A stretch of DNA of 64,000 bases from an uncultured Actinomycetes bacterium (GTDB taxonomy: Bacteria; Actinomycetota; Coriobacteriia; Coriobacteriales; Atopobiaceae). Shown piece by piece: positions 1-8,007 of this stretch (the stretch's first letter is position 1; each line of letters starts with the position of its first letter). The position numbers and the translations under genes are program-made. The notes beneath the pieces are model-generated. The model was not told the origin of the DNA. It saw only the letters and a list, made by a program, of their open reading frames with translations, and ran no database searches. The DNA lies in NCBI GenBank assembly GCA_900314645.1, contig OMWB01000008.1, positions 1 to 64,000 of the forward strand, read 5' to 3'.

Positions 1-91
1 CGTCTGAATCAGTCTTTTTGATCCCGCATTTCGCAAGTATCGCCGTAAGTCCGGCAAAGAGCGCGGACAAAGCCGCCATGATCAGCCACAT
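1..91 (-). CDS. EamA/DMT family transporter, N-terminal fragment (runs off the left edge)
   Basis: Reading the minus strand from an ATG at 91, all 30 codons to the window edge are open. The product begins MWLIMAALSALFAGLTAILA and continues with a short basic stretch. This is the typical first membrane helix of the small EamA-type drug/metabolite exporters, which are integral inner-membrane proteins of the DMT superfamily. An AAGGGA ribosome binding site lies just upstream. The gene follows the glycosylase at 163-978 on the same strand and shares its AT-rich base use, so the two probably travel together. The substrate cannot be told from the fragment. A longer ORF in another frame (9-245) overlaps this one and is judged a shadow. 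Confidence 0.7.
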   Translation of the reverse strand, partial: MWLIMAALSALFAGLTAILAKCGIKKTDSD

Positions 92-162
92 ATCTTCCCT
101 TATTCATTGTCATATATTCTGGTAATTCTCGTCCATCAATTATCTCTAAGAGAAATACCGAT

Positions 163-978
163 TTAGCATCCGTGGCAATAATCAGCAATCGGGCAGCTTT
201 TACAATGCGGTGTCGCCGTACAAACCTCTCCGAATCCGTCTGCACAGAAACTCCATATCAGATTGTCAATCTCAACTTTTGACATTCCTGTCTGCTCTGA
301 TAACCTTGCCACTTGATCATTCATTTCACTGATTGTTGCAGGTGAATTGCTTCCAGTACCCATTCGATCCGCGCCCAGGAACCTTCGCAGATGAGTATCT
401 GGTTTTGCGCCGTCAATGCCAACGTTACGAAGATACTCCCATGCCAAAGCCTCGCCGAGCATTTTCATTTTATATGGAGACGTTGCTTTTGAGAGCTTCT
501 TAACAACCGCATCCGCAGGCTCTGATGTAATAAACGAATCTATGCTTCCAAACTCATCTTCGATTCGATAGAGCATATGAATATTATCCGAGAGTGATTC
601 CATCTGGGCCTTTGTGTTCATGTTTCCACATTTCATGTCAAATAGTCCCTGCCAGAAATGCTCGGGATTATTCGTCAGGATCTTTTCTGGATCATAATCA
701 TAAAAGAGCTTGTCAATTTCCGGCAGATGTGGTTCTATGCGATACCACTTTGTCTGATTCGTAAGGAGTGAGTATATCAGACCGCGGATGTGATCTCTGA
801 TGGTATATTGCTTCCCCGCTTTACGCTTTTCAATTCTCTGGGACAATGAAGTGTTATAACCAAGGCCCTTAGCTTTGAGATAATCTCGTATCACTTCAAG
901 GTAAGATTCATCAGCTGTCTCTCCCCAGACATATTCCTGGTTATACTTCTCCGCGATCAGTTCACAAAGCTTCCCCAA
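163..978 (-). CDS. Endonuclease III-like HhH-GPD DNA glycosylase with Fe-S motif; 5' end probably frameshifted
   Basis: The 271-residue product ends with a cysteine cluster spaced C-x5-C-x2-C-x5-C (near CTATPHCKSCPIADYC), close to the 4Fe-4S loop of endonuclease III/MutY enzymes. A helix-hairpin-helix-like stretch near KPDTHLRRFLG precedes it. A base-excision role on damaged bases is inferred from the family. The open frame can only start at a TTG (976-978), which has no proper ribosome site. A strong GGAGG followed by ATG at 993-995 lies upstream but one base out of frame. Adding one T to the TTT run at 977-979 would join them and give an N-terminus MAISNILGKLCELIAEKYN. So this is a one-base deletion or a sequencing error. 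AT content is higher than in the flanking chromosome. Confidence 0.75.
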   Translation of the reverse strand: MGKLCELIAEKYNQEYVWGETADESYLEVIRDYLKAKGLGYNTSLSQRIEKRKAGKQYTIRDHIRGLIYSLLTNQTKWYRIEPHLPEIDKLFYDYDPEKILTNNPEHFWQGLFDMKCGNMNTKAQMESLSDNIHMLYRIEDEFGSIDSFITSEPADAVVKKLSKATSPYKMKMLGEALAWEYLRNVGIDGAKPDTHLRRFLGADRMGTGSNSPATISEMNDQVARLSEQTGMSKVEIDNLIWSFCADGFGEVCTATPHCKSCPIADYCHGC

Positions 979-1016
979 ATATTCGAGATTGCCATATTAG
1001 AATTCCTCCATGTAAC

Positions 1017-1235
1017 TTAATTCTTCTTTTTATTAGTATCTACTTTTCGAGCACGTCTCGGATCTTCTGGTTTCTCAGCATTTGCAGGAATAAGCCAGAC
1101 ACCTTTATAGACGGCTCCTTCGATACGGCCGCTCTTACAGAGCACCTGTACACGACGAGGAGTAATACCCCAGCGTTCTGCAGCTTCGGTAGTAGTCAAA
1201 TATTCCATCTCATATAAGTCTTTTATGTATGACAA
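1017..1235 (-). CDS. Small helix-turn-helix DNA-binding protein
   Basis: This is a short protein centred on EYLTTTEAAERWGITPRRVQ, an excisionase/MerR-like winged helix with the pattern 'hydrophobic-TTTEAAE-WG-I--R-VQ-L---G-I'. A basic, lysine-rich tail follows. Proteins of this type in Firmicutes and Actinobacteria are small DNA binders, often near mobile or accessory genes. The start is uncertain. A TTG at 1233-1235 has GGGG suitably placed before it; an ATG at 1206-1208 has almost no ribosome site. The open frame reaches back to 1346 but there it overlaps the terminator of the upstream gene, so that longer start is unlikely. It is followed by the glycosylase at 163-978 and could regulate that unit. 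Confidence 0.65.
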   Translation of the reverse strand: MSYIKDLYEMEYLTTTEAAERWGITPRRVQVLCKSGRIEGAVYKGVWLIPANAEKPEDPRRARKVDTNKKKN

Positions 1236-1321
1236 TAGTTTCCCCGTCTCACACCCTCCAAAAAGTAGTTGTTCAGCTTCGTCTTCGCATTTTCCAGTGG
1301 TCAGAACTATTGCCAAAGCAA

Positions 1322-1373
1322 ATAAAAAAGGATTCCGGGAAATCACCTCATCTGGGTGAAATCCTCAGAATCC
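1322..1373 (-). terminator. Rho-independent terminator of the rlmD-like gene
   Basis: On the minus strand, GGATTC (1368-1373) pairs with GAATCC (1330-1335), an inner TCACC/GGTGA pair extends the stem, and a run of Ts follows (1322-1329). It sits 27 nt after the stop codon of the methyltransferase gene and marks the border to the AT-rich segment. Confidence 0.7.
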
Positions 1374-1399
1374 CTGTATTTCAGGCTTATTCAGCCCCC

Positions 1400-2746
1400 T
1401 TATTTGTTTTCATGTGACAGAAGAACTACCGTCTCCACATGGAAGGTCTGGGGGAAGAGGTCGACGGGCGTGACGCGCTCGGGCGAGAAGGTGCCGGCCT
1501 CCTCGAACCGCGCGATGTCTCGGGCAAGGGTCGCGGGGTCGCAGCTGACATAGGCGATGGCGCGAGCAGGCTGCTCGGAAAGCTGGCGCACGACGTCCTC
1601 GGCAAGGCCTGCCCGTGGCGGATCCACCACGATGATGTCGGCATCGGTATCGGGGAACTCGCGCCCCGCGTCACCGCCGATGGCGTCCACGTTGTCAAGC
1701 TGTGCCTTCTCGAGGTTGCGGCGCAGGTCGCGCACGGCCGGGCCAGAGCTCTCGACGGCCGAGACGTAGCCGCACGCGCGCGCGAGCGGCAGGGTGAAGG
1801 TGCCTGCCCCGCAGTAGAGGTCCATGGCCTCGTCGTCCGCGTCGGGCGCGAGGCTCTCAAGCGCAAGCTCTACGAGGCGCTCGGCCCCGACGGTGTTGAC
1901 TTGGAAGAAGGACGGCGCGGAGAGCAGCATCTGGCCGCCCGCGATGCGCTCCTCCCAGCATCCCTTGCCGGAGAGGCGCTCTACGCCCGTGACTTTACGC
2001 GCCTTGCTTGGCCCCTTGGTGAGCACGCGTACCACCGAGGTGGCCTTCGTCGCGTCCTGGAGGACCTTAGCCACCTGAGCGCGCGGAAACGCGCCCGTGG
2101 AGGTCCAGAGGGCAACCTCGAGGTCTTTGGTGCGACGCGACGCGCGGATGCCGACACGCTCTATGTCCAGGCCATGCGAGCCCGCAATGTAGGCAAGGGA
2201 TCCGGAGACGGACTTGACGGCCTTCTGATAGCGGCTGTCCAAAAGCGGGCAGCGATCAACCTTGATGACCGTCTTGCCGTCTTGGGCATGCATCCCCACG
2301 ATAGTGCGCCCTCGCGAGGCTGCCACGGCAAGCTCTACCTTGTTGCGATAGCCCCAGTCGTCGCTCGGGCGCTCTGCCGGTGCGACGAGCTCCTCCGCGC
2401 GTGTGGCGTCCATGTGGCCGATGCGCGTGAGCGAGCTCACGACGTTTCCGCGCTTCTCGGCGAGCTGTGCCTCGCGGGAGAGGTGCGCCCAGGGGCACCC
2501 GCCGCAGACATCGACGTAGGGGCAGGGGGCGTTCACGCGGCTTGGAGAAGGCTCAACCACGCGCGTGAGCCGTGCGTTGGCAAACGAGCCCTTCTCGCGT
2601 GTGACCTCGGCCTCGATGACGTCGCCAGGGACGGCGCCTCCGGCGATGAAGACCGTCTTGCCTTCGTCGGTATGCGCTATAGCGTCAGCGCCGTAGGACA
2701 TGCGCTCGACACGGAGGGTGAGGGTGGCGCCACTCAGCTCGCCCAT
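1400..2746 (-). CDS. rlmD: 23S rRNA (uracil-5-)-methyltransferase, RlmD/TrmA family
   Basis: The 448-residue enzyme probably makes 5-methyluridine in 23S rRNA using SAM. The N-terminal ~60 residues look like a TRAM RNA-binding domain. A cysteine set (CPYVDVCGGCPWAHL and later VDRCPLL) matches the 4Fe-4S ligands of RlmD-like enzymes. The C-terminal Rossmann domain shows DLYCGAGTFTLPLA (SAM binding), VVDPPRAGL and YVSCDPATLARD with the catalytic-type cysteine. Gram-positive members of this family may modify one or two sites (RlmCD), so the exact uridine is not settled. The start lies only 3 nt downstream of the ppk stop, so the two are probably co-transcribed. A terminator follows at 1322-1373. 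Confidence 0.9.
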   Translation of the reverse strand: MGELSGATLTLRVERMSYGADAIAHTDEGKTVFIAGGAVPGDVIEAEVTREKGSFANARLTRVVEPSPSRVNAPCPYVDVCGGCPWAHLSREAQLAEKRGNVVSSLTRIGHMDATRAEELVAPAERPSDDWGYRNKVELAVAASRGRTIVGMHAQDGKTVIKVDRCPLLDSRYQKAVKSVSGSLAYIAGSHGLDIERVGIRASRRTKDLEVALWTSTGAFPRAQVAKVLQDATKATSVVRVLTKGPSKARKVTGVERLSGKGCWEERIAGGQMLLSAPSFFQVNTVGAERLVELALESLAPDADDEAMDLYCGAGTFTLPLARACGYVSAVESSGPAVRDLRRNLEKAQLDNVDAIGGDAGREFPDTDADIIVVDPPRAGLAEDVVRQLSEQPARAIAYVSCDPATLARDIARFEEAGTFSPERVTPVDLFPQTFHVETVVLLSHENK

Positions 2747-2749
2747 GCG

Positions 2750-5443
2750 CTACTGGTCCTTGCGGTCAGACACACGCCCCGTGAAGATGGCCTTGAACCC
2801 CATGGCGATGAGCTTGAGGCCCACGGTGAAGCGGCCCGGCTTGCGCTTGGCGATGGGCTTGGGGTCACTGGCCGCCTTGGGTTCGCTGCGCGTCTGCGCG
2901 GGCTCCTCGGCAGGCTTCTCATCCTCAGGCTCTTCGTCCTCGATGATGTGCGCCTGCACATGCTCGGGCTCGGCAGCGTCCTCGGCCTCTTGTGGAGTCT
3001 CATCCTCAGGCTCGACACTCTCCACTGGCGACTCGTCCGCAGCTTCAGGCTCGGGCTCAGCCTCGACCTCCACCTCAGCCTCAGGTTTGACCTCGGGCTC
3101 AACCTCAGGTGTGGCCTCCTCGGCGTCATCCTCCTCAAACATGTGGCTGGGGATGGACGAGACGCGGCGCAGCTGGTCGAGTGACAGCTCGGGGATGATG
3201 CGCGTGAACGGCGTCATGGGGGCGAGCTCGGACTCGTCGGCCTCGGCGCGCATCTCGGCGACCGAGATGAGCAGCTCCTGGCTGTTGATGGTGGGCTCGC
3301 CCGGCTCGGGTGTAACCTTCCTCCACGTGCCCTTGCTCGTCAGCTGGCGGGCCTTGGCGTTGTCGGCCAGCTGCAGGTTGACGTACTGCATGACGAGCGA
3401 GCGGCAGTGGTCGTCCAGGACGGGGTAGGCGATCTCGACGCGGTGCTCGGTGTTGCGCGTCATCATGTCGGCCGAGGAGAGGTACACGAGGTCGGTCTCC
3501 ACGCCGAAGGCGTAGACGCGGGCATGCTCGAGGAAGCGGCCCACGATCTGGCGCACGACGAGGCCCTCGGTGCGGCCCGGGATGTTGGCCTTGATGCAGG
3601 TGATGCCGCGAATGATCATGACCACCACGACGCCTGCCTGGCAGGCCTCGGAGATCTTGTCGATGACGTCGCGGTCGGTGAGGGAGTTCATCTTCATGAA
3701 CACCTGAGCCGGCTCGCCCTTGCGGGCGCGGTCGATCTCGCGGTCAAGGCCGCGCATGACGAGCGGCTTGAGGCTCGAGGGTGCCACGCCCAGGTGCTGG
3801 TAGGTGCCGTAGAGGTTGCCAAGTGACAGGTTGCGGAAGAACGCGTTGCCGTCGTCGCCGATGCCCTCGTGCGCGGTGAGCAGCATGAAGTCGGAGTAGA
3901 GGCGGGCGGTCTTCTCGTTGAAGTTGCCGGTGCCCAGGCAGGTGATGCGTCTGACCTGGCGATGGTCGTGATAGGTGATCTGGCAGATCTTGGAGTGGCA
4001 CTTGAAGCCCTCGGTGCCGTAGATGACCGTGCACCCCGCGCTCTCCAGGCGCTCGGCCCAGGCGATGTTGTTGGCCTCGTCGAAGCGGGCGCGCAGCTCC
4101 ATGAGGACCGTGACCTCCTTGCCGTTCTCGACGGCGGCGATGAGGCTCTCGCAGAGGCGCGACTGCTTGGCGACGCGGTAGAGCGTGATCTTGATGGAGA
4201 TGCAGTCGTCGTCCACGCTGGCCTCGCGGAGCAGGCGCAGCAGCGGCGACATGGACTCGTACGGGTAGAAGAGCAGGATGTCGTGGTCCTCGACCTGCTG
4301 GCGCATGGGCAGCTTCGGGTCGACCATGGGCGAGTCCTGCGGCTCGGCCGGCTCGTAGAGCAGGCGGTCGCGCGACTCGATGGGGATGTGGTCCTCAAGG
4401 CCATAGACGTAGCCCAGATCAAGTGGCATGTTGGTGTGGAATACGTGGCTGGGCTTGAGGTGCAGCGCGTCGCTGATGTAGGCCTCCACCTCGCCGCTGA
4501 GCTCGCGGTCGATCTCAAGGCGGACGGGCTGCAGGCGCAGGCGGCGCTTGAGCACGGCCTTCATGTGCTGGCGGTAGTCCTCGTCCACGTCCGAGCCCTC
4601 GTCGGGATCGACGTCGGCGTTGCGCGTGACGCGCACCACCGCGGAGCTCGTGGGCTCGTAGTTGCCGAAGCAGTCGCCCAGGCGCGAGAGGATGACGTCC
4701 TCAAGCAGCACGTAGCGCCAGTTGCGGGGCGTCGAGGGGAGCTCCACCACGCGCGGCAGCGAGTGGGGGACCTCCACGATGCCGAGCAGGCCCTCCTCGT
4801 CCGTGCCGTCGAGCGAGCAGATGGCGTACAGGCGGCCGTTCTTGAGGTTGGGGAACGGGTGGCGCGGGTCCACGATCATCGGGCTGATGATGGGGGCGAT
4901 GTAGTGCTTGTAGTAGTGCGCAATCTGACGCAGGTCCACGTCGGTGAGGTCGGAGGCCTGCACGCGGGTGAGCCCGGCGCCGGCGAGGTTGGCCTCGATG
5001 CCGGAGAAGGCCGAGGCCTGCTTCTCGAGGAGCCCGGGAAGGATGGAGAGCGCGTGCTCGATCTGCTCGCTCGGGGTCTCGTTGCTGCGGATGTCGCGCG
5101 GCTGGTGCTTGAGGCGCGTGAGGTCCGAGAGCGAGCCGATGCGCACCATGAACCACTCGTCGAGGTTGCTGCCGAAGATGGAGACGAACTTGAGGCGCTC
5201 GAACAGCGGCACCGTCTCGTCGAGGGACTCGTCGAGGACGCGCTCGTCAAAGTGCAGCCAGCTGACCTCGCGGCCCTGCGTGTAGGAGTAGTCACGCGCC
5301 TTGTCGGGGTCTTCCTCGGGCTTCACGACCGTGCGCTTGCGGCTCTTGCCGAGGCTTCCCTTAGCTTTGGAGAGGCGCGCCGCCTCCGCAGCACGCCTCT
5401 CCTTGCGCAGTTCCTTCTTCTTGACACGCTTCTTCTTGGCCAT
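2750..5443 (-). CDS. ppk1: Polyphosphate kinase (PPK1) with acidic C-terminal extension
   Basis: PPK1 reversibly transfers the ATP gamma-phosphate onto polyphosphate chains. The ORF encodes 897 residues from the ATG at 5443 (MAKKKRVKKKELRKERR, a very basic start); a GTG 12 nt upstream is also in frame. Core signatures include YTQGREVSWLHFDERVL, the histidine segment GFKCHSKICQITYHDHRQ that carries the phosphorylated His, and NTEHRVEIAYPVLD. Usual PPK1 length is about 690-740 residues. The excess is a tail from about residue 770: roughly 90 residues rich in Glu, Pro and Val, then a short basic/hydrophobic end (KPGRFTVGLKLIAMGFKAIF). The tail's role is unknown. The gene precedes rlmD in one transcription unit, with its promoter region in the divergent gap toward arcA. 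Confidence 0.93.
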   Translation of the reverse strand: MAKKKRVKKKELRKERRAAEAARLSKAKGSLGKSRKRTVVKPEEDPDKARDYSYTQGREVSWLHFDERVLDESLDETVPLFERLKFVSIFGSNLDEWFMVRIGSLSDLTRLKHQPRDIRSNETPSEQIEHALSILPGLLEKQASAFSGIEANLAGAGLTRVQASDLTDVDLRQIAHYYKHYIAPIISPMIVDPRHPFPNLKNGRLYAICSLDGTDEEGLLGIVEVPHSLPRVVELPSTPRNWRYVLLEDVILSRLGDCFGNYEPTSSAVVRVTRNADVDPDEGSDVDEDYRQHMKAVLKRRLRLQPVRLEIDRELSGEVEAYISDALHLKPSHVFHTNMPLDLGYVYGLEDHIPIESRDRLLYEPAEPQDSPMVDPKLPMRQQVEDHDILLFYPYESMSPLLRLLREASVDDDCISIKITLYRVAKQSRLCESLIAAVENGKEVTVLMELRARFDEANNIAWAERLESAGCTVIYGTEGFKCHSKICQITYHDHRQVRRITCLGTGNFNEKTARLYSDFMLLTAHEGIGDDGNAFFRNLSLGNLYGTYQHLGVAPSSLKPLVMRGLDREIDRARKGEPAQVFMKMNSLTDRDVIDKISEACQAGVVVVMIIRGITCIKANIPGRTEGLVVRQIVGRFLEHARVYAFGVETDLVYLSSADMMTRNTEHRVEIAYPVLDDHCRSLVMQYVNLQLADNAKARQLTSKGTWRKVTPEPGEPTINSQELLISVAEMRAEADESELAPMTPFTRIIPELSLDQLRRVSSIPSHMFEEDDAEEATPEVEPEVKPEAEVEVEAEPEPEAADESPVESVEPEDETPQEAEDAAEPEHVQAHIIEDEEPEDEKPAEEPAQTRSEPKAASDPKPIAKRKPGRFTVGLKLIAMGFKAIFTGRVSDRKDQ

Positions 5444-5455
5444 GATGGACCGCAC

Positions 5456-5668
5456 CGCCTTTTGGTAGATTGCACAAGCCAGACTATTCTACCAGTGTTG
5501 TGAAGGCACAGAGTGTTCATTTGCATCCTTGTCACGTGCGGCGCAGTTTTGTGCTGAGCGGCAGCTTTGGAGTCTGGAGGTGGAGTTGCGTAATGGCGAT
5601 GCAACTTGGCGCCAGAGCCGAAATTGCAGGTAAGATTGATGTGGACATAAGCGTTGCAAGGAGGACGT
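5456..5668. promoter_or_regulatory. Divergent promoter region between ppk1 and arcA
   Basis: This 213 bp gap must hold promoters for ppk1 (leftward) and arcA (rightward). TGGTAGA (5463-5469) and TCTACCA (5488-5494) form an inverted repeat in the ppk1 leader; read leftward it also contains TAGAAT, a possible -10. Before arcA there is TAAGAT near 5632 with a distant TTGGCG, and a strong AAGGAGG at 5658-5664 that fixes the arcA start at 5669. No clear ArgR-type operator could be identified by eye. Confidence 0.4.
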
Positions 5669-6922
5669 ATGACACAGACGCTTTCGGTTCATAGCGAGAT
5701 TGGACGGCTTCGCAAGGTGATGCTGCACCGTCCGGGTGACGAGTTGCTCAACCTTTCGCCTGACAGCCTGGGCAGGCTCCTGTTTGACGACATTCCCTTC
5801 TTGGCTGAGGCCCAGCGCGAGCACGACGCCTTTGCGCAGATGCTGAGGGACGAAGGCGTGGAGGTGCTCTACCTGGACCAGCTGACCGCCGAGGCCATCG
5901 ACGCCTGCCCCGATGGGCGCGAGCGGTTTGTGGACCGTTACGTGGCCGAGTGCGGCCTGGACGGATGCGACGCCCTGCAAGGCCTCGTGCGCGACGTGCT
6001 GCTCAGCCAGGAGACGACGGCCGGCCTTGTGAACAAGGCCATCTCGGGTATCCGTGCTGACGAGGTTGGCACGGTCACCAAGTGCAGCCGCTCGCTTGCC
6101 GACATGCTCAACGCAAACGGCAGCGAGGAAGACGGCCTCTTGGTTGACCCCATCCCCAACATCTACTTCACGCGCGATTCGTTTACGGTGCTTGGCTCGG
6201 GCGTGGGCGTGAACCGTATGCTCTCGGTGACCCGTCGGCGCGAGACGCTCCTTGGCGACATGATCTTCTCGCATCATCCGCTGTATCGGGGCGTACCTCG
6301 CTGGTATGGGCGCGACCTGCCGTACCACATCGAGGGCGGCGACATCCTGATACTGGGCAACCGCACCCTTGCGGTGGGCATCTCGGAGCGCACCCAGTCT
6401 GCGGCTGTGGACGTGTTTGCCCGTAAGGTGCTTTGGGGAGGGGAGGACTCAGGCGTCGACCGCGTGCTGGCGCTGCTCATCCCGCGCAAGCGCGCCTTCA
6501 TGCATCTGGACACCGTGTTTACGCAGCTTGACGTTGACGCCTTCACCATGCACCCCGCCATTCTGGGGACGCTCAGGGTGTTTGAGCTTTCGCGTGGTGC
6601 TCGCCAGGAAGAGGTGAAGATTCGTCAGCGTGACGAGACCTTGGGCGAGGTGCTTGCCGGGGCGCTCGGCCTCGACTCCGTGCGTCTCATCAAGTGCGGT
6701 GGCGATGACGGCATTGCCGCCACGCGCGAGCAGTGGAACGACGGCTCCAACACGTTGGCGGTCTCTCCGGGCAGGGTCTTCGTGTACCAACGCAACCAGG
6801 TCACCAACGATATCCTCTACAAGGAGGGCTTCGACATCCTGGAGATTCCTTCAGGCGAGCTCTCGCGCGGCCGCGGCGGCCCGCACTGCATGTCGATGCC
6901 CTTTGTGCGTGACGCGCTGTAA
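5669..6922 (+). CDS. arcA: Arginine deiminase
   Basis: This cytosolic enzyme hydrolyses L-arginine to citrulline and ammonia, the first step of the ADI pathway for ATP and acid tolerance. The product (417 residues from this start) begins MTQTLSVHSEIGRLRKVMLH, the usual ArcA N-terminus. It contains PIPNIYFTRDSFTVLG, HIEGGDILILG with the catalytic His/Glu region, and the C-terminal GRGGPHCMSMPF holding the nucleophilic cysteine. The start was chosen at 5669 because AAGGAGG lies 5 nt before it; an in-frame TTG five codons upstream overlaps that ribosome site. Ornithine carbamoyltransferase follows 81 bp downstream. Carbamate kinase and the arginine/ornithine antiporter are not in this window. 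Confidence 0.96.
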   Translation: MTQTLSVHSEIGRLRKVMLHRPGDELLNLSPDSLGRLLFDDIPFLAEAQREHDAFAQMLRDEGVEVLYLDQLTAEAIDACPDGRERFVDRYVAECGLDGCDALQGLVRDVLLSQETTAGLVNKAISGIRADEVGTVTKCSRSLADMLNANGSEEDGLLVDPIPNIYFTRDSFTVLGSGVGVNRMLSVTRRRETLLGDMIFSHHPLYRGVPRWYGRDLPYHIEGGDILILGNRTLAVGISERTQSAAVDVFARKVLWGGEDSGVDRVLALLIPRKRAFMHLDTVFTQLDVDAFTMHPAILGTLRVFELSRGARQEEVKIRQRDETLGEVLAGALGLDSVRLIKCGGDDGIAATREQWNDGSNTLAVSPGRVFVYQRNQVTNDILYKEGFDILEIPSGELSRGRGGPHCMSMPFVRDAL

Positions 6923-7003
6923 GCTCGCGTGTCCCCAGAGGGGAATCGGTAAAATAGAAACGTTGTCTCGGGCCTCGGCCCGCCTGAAGAAAGGAACCAC
7001 TCC

Positions 7004-7999
7004 ATGGGCGTCAATCTCTCTGGCCGCAGCTTCCTGCGCCTGCTTGACTTCTCCACCGAGGAGATTGAGTACCTGCTGGCACTCTCCAAGAACTTCAAGG
7101 ACCTCAAGCGTACGGGCACCCCGCACCGCTACCTCGAGGGCAAGAACATCGTGCTGCTCTTCCAGAAGACCTCCACGCGTACCCGCTGCTCGTTTGAGGT
7201 GGGCGGCATGGACCTCGGCATGGGTGTGACCTACCTCGATCCCGGCTCGTCGCAGATGGGCAAGAAGGAGTCCATCGAGGACACCGCGCGCGTGCTTGGC
7301 CGCATGTACGACGGCATCGAGTTTCGCGGCTTCGAGCAGGCTGACGTCGAGGAGCTGGCCGAGAAGTCCGGCGTGCCCGTGTGGAACGGCCTCACGGACC
7401 TCTGGCATCCCACCCAGATGCTCGCGGACATCCTGACCGTGCAGGAGAACTTCAATTACGACATCAAGGGCAAGACGCTCGTCTTCATGGGCGACGCCAA
7501 GAACAACGTGGCGCGCTCGCTGATGGTGGTCTGTGCCAAGCTTGGCATGAACTTTGTGGCGTGCGGCCCCAAGAGCTGCTGGCCCGCCGATGACGTGGTG
7601 GAGGCTTGCAAGCCCATCGCCGAGGAGAATGGCTGCACCATCACCCTGACCGACGACCCCGTGGCTGGCGTTACCGGCGCGCACGTGGTGTACACCGACG
7701 TGTGGGTGTCGATGGGCGAGCCCGACGAGGTGTGGGCCGAGCGCATCGAGCAGCTTTCGCCGTACCGCGTGACGGAGGAGCTCATGGCACACACCACCAA
7801 GGACTCCATCTTCCTGCACTGCCTGCCCAGCTTCCATGACACCAACACCACCGTTGGCGCCGACATCGCCGAGCGCTTTGGCGTGACGGAGATGGAGGTT
7901 GAGGACGCGGTCTTCGAGAGCAAGAAGTCCAAGGTCTTTGACGAGGCGGAGAACCGCATGCATACCATCAAGGCGGTCATGTACGCCACCTTGAAGTAG
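7004..7999 (+). CDS. arcB: Ornithine carbamoyltransferase (probably catabolic)
   Basis: The 331-residue enzyme interconverts citrulline plus phosphate with ornithine plus carbamoyl phosphate. Visible hallmarks are the carbamoyl-phosphate loop STRTR in [15 protein letters not shown], the LWHPTQ segment, and the ornithine-site loop HCLPSFHD, where most family members read HCLPAFHD. Its place right after arcA suggests the catabolic ADI role. The argF and arcB types are not safely separable by eye. The gap to arcA contains TAAAAT (6950-6955), a possible weak -10, so it may also be read from its own promoter. A lipoprotein gene starts 8 nt after its stop. Confidence 0.95.
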   Translation: MGVNLSGRSFLRLLDFSTEEIEYLLALSKNFKDLKRTGTPHRYLEGKNIVLLFQKTSTRTRCSFEVGGMDLGMGVTYLDPGSSQMGKKESIEDTARVLGRMYDGIEFRGFEQADVEELAEKSGVPVWNGLTDLWHPTQMLADILTVQENFNYDIKGKTLVFMGDAKNNVARSLMVVCAKLGMNFVACGPKSCWPADDVVEACKPIAEENGCTITLTDDPVAGVTGAHVVYTDVWVSMGEPDEVWAERIEQLSPYRVTEELMAHTTKDSIFLHCLPSFHDTNTTVGADIAERFGVTEMEVEDAVFESKKSKVFDEAENRMHTIKAVMYATLK

Positions 8000-8007
8000 G
8001 GCTTCGG

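Noticed and set aside
9-245. 78-residue minus-strand ORF at the left edge
   Set aside because: It overlaps the coding ends of both the glycosylase and the EamA-type transporter in another frame, and has no ribosome site or family resemblance.
3869-5503. 544-codon antisense frame in ppk1
   Set aside because: Shadow of the PPK core; the ppk1 motifs are clear on the other strand.
5456-5668. ArgR operator before arcA
   Set aside because: No convincing ARG-box dyad could be found by eye.
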